A DNA stretch of 18,338 nucleotides from Mariniphaga sp. (lineage in GTDB: Bacteria; Bacteroidota; Bacteroidia; Bacteroidales; Prolixibacteraceae): NCBI GenBank assembly GCA_025363795.1, contig JANYLE010000184.1:1-18338 (forward strand), written 5' to 3'. Position numbers and translations under genes: made by a program. The notes under the pieces were generated by a model. It saw only the letters and a program-made list of their open reading frames with translations. It had not been told where the DNA came from and did not search any database. This document shows positions 13,882 through 18,338 of this stretch, piece after piece (positions within the stretch are counted from its first letter, which is position 1; every line of letters starts with the position of its first letter).

Positions 13882-14166
13882 ATGTTACCTAAATTTCTAT
13901 TAGCCGACAATTCACAGGTTTTACCTGACAGGATCTTTGTCATTCATAACGAGCAACCCCGTTTTATCGTTGGCTCCAATGTTGAAGCATTCTCAATGGA
14001 TCAGGAAATACACTGGATTGATGACGAACCAGCCAGTGAAGAATTGAAAAAAGAATTGCTCGAACAGGCAGAAGAATTTTTGGATCTTGAACTTGAGTAT
14101 GAAGAAGAACTTTTCAATCTTGAAAACGAAACTGACGAAGACGACGAAATCGATAACCCTAAATAA
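13882..14166 (+). CDS. Small acidic protein of unknown function
   Basis: A 94-residue soluble protein I cannot name. The first half (PKFLLADNSQVLPDRIFVIHNEQPRFIVGS) looks like short beta strands. From about residue 48 (DDEPASEELKKELLEQAEEFLDLELEYEEEL) it is a highly acidic predicted helix or coiled coil, and it ends in a Glu/Asp-rich tail. There is no signal peptide or membrane segment. The PspC-domain gene begins 7 bases after its stop, so the two are translationally coupled and probably act together, perhaps as a cytoplasmic partner of PspC at the membrane. That role is inferred only from position. Confidence 0.8.
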   Translation: MLPKFLLADNSQVLPDRIFVIHNEQPRFIVGSNVEAFSMDQEIHWIDDEPASEELKKELLEQAEEFLDLELEYEEELFNLENETDEDDEIDNPK

Positions 14167-14173
14167 AAATGTT

Positions 14174-14383
14174 ATGGAACTTAATTCTCCCAAACGACTT
14201 ACCCGTTCTCGAAAAGACAGAATGCTCGCCGGAATCTGTGGTGGAATTGCCGATTACATGGTTGTAGACCCGACTGTTGTAAGGCTTATTTTTGCTTTAG
14301 CCACCTTTTTTACCGTCTTATTTCCTGGAGTATTGATCTATCTGATCATGTGGATCGTTGTTCCAAAAGAGCGGGAATTCTGA
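14174..14383 (+). CDS. PspC-domain membrane protein
   Basis: A 69-residue protein consisting of one PspC domain. The signature KRLTRSRKDRMLAGICGGIADYMVVDPTVVRLIF (about 7-40) is followed by a hydrophobic helix (about 38-62) ending IVVPKE. Known: PspC-domain proteins are membrane-bound sensors or effectors in envelope stress responses, first described in the E. coli phage shock system. ATG 14174 is chosen over an in-frame ATG at 14087, because the latter would add 29 unrelated residues and overlap the upstream gene by 80 bases. No PspA or PspF gene lies in the window. Small stand-alone PspC proteins are common in Bacteroidota. Confidence 0.9.
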   Translation: MELNSPKRLTRSRKDRMLAGICGGIADYMVVDPTVVRLIFALATFFTVLFPGVLIYLIMWIVVPKEREF

Positions 14384-14412
14384 ATCAAATTGACTTAGGA
14401 TATTCTACTTTA

Positions 14413-14449
14413 CCCATCCGAACCCTGGTTTCGGATGTGGATATTTCTT
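14413..14449 (+). terminator. Terminator after the PspC gene
   Basis: CATCCGAA (14415-14422) pairs with TTCGGATG (14430-14437) across a 7-base loop, with two more C-G pairs outside a bulge. A T-rich tail (ATATTTC TTTTT) follows. Confidence 0.6.
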
Positions 14450-14480
14450 TTTGGAATATGAAGTAAAAAATAAATAAACA

Positions 14481-14488
14481 TATCTTTG
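14481..14488 (+). promoter_or_regulatory. -7 element of the hydroxypyruvate isomerase-like gene
   Basis: TATCTTTG matches TAnnTTTG and ends 13 bases before the ATG, so the leader would be under ten bases. The nearest TTG (14451-14453) is 27 bases away and is probably not the -33 element. Confidence 0.45.
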
Positions 14489-14501
14489 AAAAAAAATCAT
14501 C

Positions 14502-15422
14502 ATGAACAGAAGAGGCTTTATTCAAAACTCAGCTGCTGCAGCTGCACTTGTGGGATTTTCAAACATTGCATATAGCAATAATCTGGCAGAGGTAAAACCG
14601 TCGAATTCGGCGAAATTTAAACTGAAATATGCTCCAGGGTTTGGCAGTTTTTCTGAACTGGCAGGCAAAGATCCAGTTGAAGTGATCAAATTCTGTGCGG
14701 ATCAGGGTTTCAGGGCAATGTTCGATAACGGTTTGCCTGGACGCAGTCCTGAGGATCAGGATAAAATAGTGGCTGAACTCAAACGTCAGAATATGGATAT
14801 GGGTCCTTTTGTTTTGTATGCTGACTTCAGTAAAGAATCAATGGTGCTTAAAGATCCGGCTGTTCGCGAAATGCTGGTCAAAAAAGTGAACGAAGGTGTT
14901 GAACTTTTCAAGCATACAGGTGTAAAATATGCCCTCATGGTTCCAGGACGTTACAACGAAAGAATGGCCTGGGATTATCAGACTGCCAATGTGATTGACA
15001 TCATGCGTGAACTTAGCGAAATTGCAGAAAAAGGTGGATTAACCATCGTACTTGAGCCACTAAATAAGCGTGACCACCCCGGACTTTTCCTGACAGGTGT
15101 TCCGCAAACCTATGCCATCTGTCGCGCCGTAAACAGTCCTGCCTGTAAAATAGTAGATGATGTGTACCACCAACAGATCACTGAAGGAAACATTATTCCT
15201 AATATAGATGCCGCATGGTCAGAAATTGCAGCTTTCCATCTTGGTGATAATCCTGGACGAAAAGAACCTGGTACTGGTGAAATCAACTTTCAAAGTATAT
15301 TCAAACACATTTCCGAAAAAGGATATGATGGCGTATTGTGCATGGAACATGGTAACAGTATCAAAGGCAAGGAGGGAGAACTGGCATTAATTGAAGCGTA
15401 CCGAAAGGCTGATAACTTCTGA
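14502..15422 (+). CDS. Tat-exported hydroxypyruvate isomerase-like TIM-barrel protein
   Basis: A 306-residue sugar isomerase/epimerase-type (AP endonuclease 2 fold) protein. The N-terminus NRRGFIQNSAAAAALVGF is a twin-arginine signal. The metal-site residues of the Hyi family are visible: Glu185 in LEPLN, Asp220 and His223 in VDDVYHQQ, His246 in HLGDNPGR and Glu282 in CMEHG. HLGDNPGR followed by EPGTGEINF (255-263) is the hallmark of hydroxypyruvate isomerases, which interconvert hydroxypyruvate and tartronate semialdehyde. Cytoplasmic Hyi enzymes of about 260 residues lack a Tat signal; export is typical of the Bacteroidota and Planctomycetes versions, whose true substrate is usually unknown and may be a sugar derivative. 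It is a single gene, convergent with the thioredoxin gene. Confidence 0.88.
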   Translation: MNRRGFIQNSAAAAALVGFSNIAYSNNLAEVKPSNSAKFKLKYAPGFGSFSELAGKDPVEVIKFCADQGFRAMFDNGLPGRSPEDQDKIVAELKRQNMDMGPFVLYADFSKESMVLKDPAVREMLVKKVNEGVELFKHTGVKYALMVPGRYNERMAWDYQTANVIDIMRELSEIAEKGGLTIVLEPLNKRDHPGLFLTGVPQTYAICRAVNSPACKIVDDVYHQQITEGNIIPNIDAAWSEIAAFHLGDNPGRKEPGTGEINFQSIFKHISEKGYDGVLCMEHGNSIKGKEGELALIEAYRKADNF

Positions 15423-15428
15423 GAAACA

Positions 15429-15470
15429 AAAATAAGGATTCGCTTTACTTCGAATCCTTATTTTGTTTTT
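15429..15470. terminator. Bidirectional terminator between convergent genes
   Basis: A perfect 14-bp inverted repeat (15429-15442 with 15451-15464, core AAGGATTCG/CGAATCCTT) has an 8-base loop with a T-rich end on both strands. The right arm contains the stop codon of the minus-strand thioredoxin gene (15458-15460). Confidence 0.88.
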
Positions 15471-15925
15471 AGAAGCACTTCATTGATCATTTTCTCAAAC
15501 TGGGCACTAATCTCACCCGGAGATCTCGCCACTCCGCTTGTCATGGTTGGATTACCTGTCTGGGGAACCCACAAAAAAGCAGGGATTCCGCTAATTCCAA
15601 ATACAGTTGACAATTCACGTTCCTGATCTGTATTGACTTTATAAACAATGATTTTACCTTTGTATTTTTGGGCAAGTTCCTGCAGGGCTGGGGAAGCAAG
15701 ACGGCAAGGTCCACACCAGTCAGCATAAAAATCGACAATACAAGGCAATTTACCCTCATATTTCCAAACTTTCGGATTTTTCTCAAAATCCATAATCTGC
15801 GCCTTGAACTGGGCTATGTTAATCTTCACTACATCACCTTCGCCTGCTAAAACGGGTGCAACTCCTGAAGTTGTAAAAATTGTAAGGAGGATTGCTGCAA
15901 ATAACACCGTGAATCTAAATTTCAT
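15458..15925 (-). CDS. Exported thioredoxin-family protein
   Basis: A 155-residue thiol-disulfide protein with a signal peptide (about 1-27, ending VLA). The thioredoxin fold (about 38-152) contains VDFYADWCGPCR with the active-site cysteines 71 and 74, and the cis-proline loop GISGIP (Pro115). WCGPC is the reducing-type motif, so a periplasmic disulfide reductase is more likely than an oxidase. Known: periplasmic reductants of this type keep apocytochrome CXXCH cysteines reduced before heme attachment by System II. Such a link to the CcsBA gene about 6 kb away is an inference. Its stop codon lies inside the shared terminator hairpin. Confidence 0.92.
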   Translation of the reverse strand: MKFRFTVLFAAILLTIFTTSGVAPVLAGEGDVVKINIAQFKAQIMDFEKNPKVWKYEGKLPCIVDFYADWCGPCRLASPALQELAQKYKGKIIVYKVNTDQERELSTVFGISGIPAFLWVPQTGNPTMTSGVARSPGEISAQFEKMINEVLLKTK

Positions 15926-16089
15926 ACACTTAATTTTAAATCATTTCATCACAACTCAAACAGATACACTTTTCTACATATATTGTGCCGGAATTAAAGA
16001 ATTTTTAATCCGCTCACCTCTTTTAACAAAAAAAACTGTTTTTAAGTTTATCCGCCAAAAGAATTAAAAATTTAAAGTAAGTTTAGGAT

Positions 16090-16097
16090 TATCTTTG
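16090..16097 (+). promoter_or_regulatory. -7 element of the corA gene
   Basis: TATCTTTG matches TAnnTTTG and lies 35 bases before the ATG. No TTG stands at the expected distance upstream. Confidence 0.45.
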
Positions 16098-16132
16098 AAC
16101 TTAAACAATCGTCTGTCTAAAATATCTAAGGA

Positions 16133-17227
16133 ATGAAGCGCAAAAGAAAACTCAAAAAAATCGATCTCCAAAAATTTGTTTCAAAGACGGCGAAAAGAGG
16201 AAGTATTCCAGGTACGATTGAGTATATCGGTCAACCCAGGGATGAAAAAGTCAAAATAGAAGTACTTGAATTTGACGAATCAATTACTAATGAGTCCGTT
16301 GTTAATTCAGTGAATGAGCTTAAGCCTTATATGGAGCATCCCGGCATTAAGTGGTTTCAGGTCACCGGAGTTCATAACTCAGATATTCTTAACGAAATTG
16401 GCAATCTTTTTAAAATCATCTCACTTGATCTTGAGGATATAGCTAACACAACGCAACGCCCACGCATTGAAGAGCGCGAAGATTATATCTTTATGGTATT
16501 CAAAGTCATACAACTCGAACCTGAAACCCGTGAAGTAAATATTGAACAGGTAAGCATGATACTGGGGTCAGACTATGTGATCACATTTCATGAAACAACA
16601 CCCAAAGTTTTCGAAACATTACAAACCCGTATCCTAACCGGACTGGGACGAGTCAGGAAGATGAAAAGTGATTACCTGGTTTTCGCAATTACAGATATCA
16701 TTATAGACCAATACTTCACATTAATCGAATCTATTGGCGAGATGATTGAAGAAACGGAAGAAGAATTGATAGCCGCTCCCGGCCAATCAAGCCAGGAGGC
16801 CATTTATAAACTGAAACGACGACTCGGATATGTCAAAAAGTCAATCTGGCCGGCACGTGAAGTTCTCAATCAACTCCAGCATTCTGATCATGAATTGATC
16901 AATGAGGACACTAAAATCTATTTCCGAAATATCTACGACCATACCATTCAGATAATTGAAACGCTCGAAAGTTTGCGCGATCTGACCTCTGGCATGATGG
17001 ACCTTTACCTGTCAACGGTCAGCTATAAGATGAATGAAATCATGAAGGTACTCACCATCTTTTCGACCATATTTATTCCACTCACCTTCTTTGCAGGGGT
17101 TTATGGAATGAATTTCAAGTATTTGCCAGAACTTGAATGGAGAAGTGGGTATTTTATTTTCTGGGGAATTATGATCACCATAACGATTATAATGCTGTTT
17201 TATTTCAGACGAAAAAAATGGCTTTAG
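16133..17227 (+). CDS. corA: CorA-family magnesium/cobalt transporter
   Basis: A 364-residue divalent-cation channel. A large cytoplasmic N-terminal domain (about 1-295) of mixed strands and long helices includes LDLEDIANTTQRPRIEEREDYIFMVFK near 101-127. It ends in a long stalk helix and then two membrane helices (about 302-322 and 337-358). The signature GMN (Gly325-Met326-Asn327) is in the expected loop after the first of them, within FAGVYGMNFKYLPE, and the protein ends in a basic tail RRKKWL, as in other CorA proteins. Known: a homopentamer with the GMN loop as selectivity filter and cytoplasmic Mg2+ sensing. It is a single gene with its own promoter. The N-terminal 20 residues are unusually Lys/Arg-rich. 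Confidence 0.95.
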   Translation: MKRKRKLKKIDLQKFVSKTAKRGSIPGTIEYIGQPRDEKVKIEVLEFDESITNESVVNSVNELKPYMEHPGIKWFQVTGVHNSDILNEIGNLFKIISLDLEDIANTTQRPRIEEREDYIFMVFKVIQLEPETREVNIEQVSMILGSDYVITFHETTPKVFETLQTRILTGLGRVRKMKSDYLVFAITDIIIDQYFTLIESIGEMIEETEEELIAAPGQSSQEAIYKLKRRLGYVKKSIWPAREVLNQLQHSDHELINEDTKIYFRNIYDHTIQIIETLESLRDLTSGMMDLYLSTVSYKMNEIMKVLTIFSTIFIPLTFFAGVYGMNFKYLPELEWRSGYFIFWGIMITITIIMLFYFRRKKWL

Positions 17228-17265
17228 CATTCAGAATTGATTTCAGAAAAACTAAAACAAACTTC

Positions 17266-17273
17266 TATCTTTG
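17266..17273 (+). promoter_or_regulatory. -7 element of the Gfo/Idh/MocA gene
   Basis: TATCTTTG matches TAnnTTTG and ends 25 bases before the start codon. A TTG at 17237-17239 is 26 bases upstream, a little too far for the usual spacing. Confidence 0.45.
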
Positions 17274-17298
17274 ATTTTTAAAATAAAAACAAACAACG

Positions 17299-18338
17299 AT
17301 GAGTAAACCAATTGTTACCGCCATTGCCTCCTTCGGAATGTCGGGGGTGGTCTTTCAGGGGCCATCACTAAAAATATTTCCGGAGAAGTATAAGATTCAT
17401 AAAATACTTGAACGGACAAAAAATGTGTCGGCAGAAAGATATCCCGAAGCAACCATTGTTCGTACCTATGAAGAGATTCTAAACGATCCTGAAGTTGAAC
17501 TCGTAATTGTCAATACGCCAGATTACCTTCATTTTGATATGGCCAGACAAGCCATCGAAGCAGGAAAACACATTGTTGTTGAAAAGCCTTTTACGAAAAA
17601 CAGCGACGATGCAAGAGCCTTGATTGCTTTGGCAAAAGAAAAGGGAGTGATCATGACAGTTTATCAAAGCCGCCGGTTAGACAATGGATTTCGGACTGTA
17701 AGAAAAATTGTCGCAGAACAATTGCTTGGCCGAATCGTTGAATATGAAGCACATTACGACCGATACCGCAATTTCATCCAGGAAGGATCGTGGAAAGAGG
17801 ACGGTGACGAACGTACCGGAGTCTTATTTAATCTCGGCTCGCACATTGTCGATCAGGCACTCGTTTTGTTTGGTGTTCCAAATGCAGTGACAGCTAATCT
17901 AAATGTTTTACGCACAGGAGGACGAACAACCGACAATTTTGATATAAGGCTGCATTACAAACAGTTCAATGCTACATTGCGTTGCTCTTACCTGGTACGT
18001 GAAATGGGACCTCAATACATACTCCATGGCACAGAAGGATCTTTCGTGAAAATGGGAACCGATCCGCAAGAGGAGATGCTGAAACTGCATCACTTGCCCA
18101 ACGAACCCAAATGGGGCGAAGATGCGCCAGCCGACTGGGGTACACTGAATACAAACATCAACGGACTTCATTTTAATGGCAAAATCGAAACATTACCAGG
18201 CAATTATGCCGATTTCTTTGCCAACTTATATGGGTTTATCCGTGAAGGCAAGGAATTGATGGTTAAACCCGAAGAGGCATTAACCACGATCCGGATTCTT
18301 GAGGCTTGCCTCGAAAGTAACCGGTTGAAAAAGACGGT
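17299..18338 (+). CDS. Gfo/Idh/MocA-family oxidoreductase (3' end outside window)
   Basis: The frame is open for 346 codons from ATG 17299 to the window edge. Family members are about 345-360 residues, so nearly the whole protein is present. The N-terminal Rossmann fold has ASFGMSGVVFQGP, in which the first glycine of the usual GxGxxG is Ser; related Bacteroidota proteins share this, so it need not mean loss of function. It continues VNTPDYLHFDMARQAI and the catalytic-lysine motif EKP at 95-97. The C-terminal substrate domain has the conserved NLGSHIVDQAL (178-188, His182). The closest relatives by pattern are the YdgJ/IolX-type inositol or sugar dehydrogenases using NAD(P). The exact substrate is unknown. 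The sequence ends in-frame at the right edge without a stop. Confidence 0.9.
   Translation, partial: MSKPIVTAIASFGMSGVVFQGPSLKIFPEKYKIHKILERTKNVSAERYPEATIVRTYEEILNDPEVELVIVNTPDYLHFDMARQAIEAGKHIVVEKPFTKNSDDARALIALAKEKGVIMTVYQSRRLDNGFRTVRKIVAEQLLGRIVEYEAHYDRYRNFIQEGSWKEDGDERTGVLFNLGSHIVDQALVLFGVPNAVTANLNVLRTGGRTTDNFDIRLHYKQFNATLRCSYLVREMGPQYILHGTEGSFVKMGTDPQEEMLKLHHLPNEPKWGEDAPADWGTLNTNINGLHFNGKIETLPGNYADFFANLYGFIREGKELMVKPEEALTTIRILEACLESNRLKKT

Noticed and set aside
14087..14173. Upstream ATG extending the PspC protein to 98 residues.
   Set aside because: It would overlap the acidic protein gene by 80 bases; the extra residues are its frame-shifted reading. ATG 14174 starts just before the PspC domain.
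15804..16067. An 87-codon + strand open frame overlapping the thioredoxin start and its upstream region.
   Set aside because: It runs antisense to the thioredoxin signal-peptide region and then through AT-rich spacer, with no family resemblance.
17299..17370. Loss of the first glycine in the GxGxxG nucleotide motif of the Gfo/Idh/MocA protein, as a possible inactivated enzyme.
   Set aside because: The SFGMSG version recurs, as far as I recall, in intact Bacteroidota relatives, and the EKP and GSHIVD motifs are present, so decay is not indicated.

Overview
The window reads as a piece of a Bacteroidota (Bacteroidetes) chromosome. The clues are an AT-rich genome, start codons mostly preceded by A-rich sequence instead of Shine-Dalgarno sites, repeated TAnnTTTG (-7) elements ahead of transcription units, a fused ResB-CcsA (CcsBA) cytochrome assembly protein of about 1000 residues, a DUF5777-type beta-barrel, and carbohydrate genes (GH29 fucosidase, Tat-exported hydroxypyruvate isomerase-like protein, Gfo/Idh/MocA oxidoreductase) of the kind common in marine or gut Bacteroidota. 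The finer placement (for example Prolixibacteraceae or Marinilabiliales) is only a guess.

Positions 1-9770 form a c-type cytochrome locus on the + strand. In order it holds the C-terminus of a multiheme cytochrome (cut by the window edge), a lipoprotein monoheme cytochrome, a DUF5777 beta-barrel, a monoheme cytochrome c, a seven-heme cytochrome with a C-terminal membrane anchor, a four-histidine cytochrome b561-like protein, a second copy of the monoheme cytochrome, a seven-heme NapC/NirT protein with three N-terminal membrane helices (architecture of Geobacter ImcH), and CcsBA, which attaches heme to all of them. The reading I favour is a quinol-to-periplasm-to-outer-membrane electron route with two inner-membrane entry points: the ImcH-like protein, and a split CbcL-like c/b pair. 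No terminal reductase is visible in the window, so the acceptor is unknown. Strong intrinsic terminators sit between several of these genes with almost no room for a new promoter, which suggests partial read-through sets the ratio of the components.

Positions 9874-12856 hold a secreted GH29 alpha-L-fucosidase, a CspA-type cold shock gene with a clear promoter and terminator, and a two-gene unit (membrane protein plus DUF4268 protein). Positions 12905-14383 are a stress cluster. A minus-strand Hsp20 has a strong Shine-Dalgarno and a sigma-54-like -24/-12 promoter, with a 15-base palindrome at enhancer distance. Facing away from it is a two-gene unit of a small acidic protein and a PspC-domain protein.

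Positions 14502-18338 contain the hydroxypyruvate isomerase-like protein, a convergent exported thioredoxin sharing a bidirectional terminator, a CorA metal transporter, and a Gfo/Idh/MocA oxidoreductase cut by the right edge. I see no tRNA, rRNA, CRISPR array, insertion sequence or phage gene.
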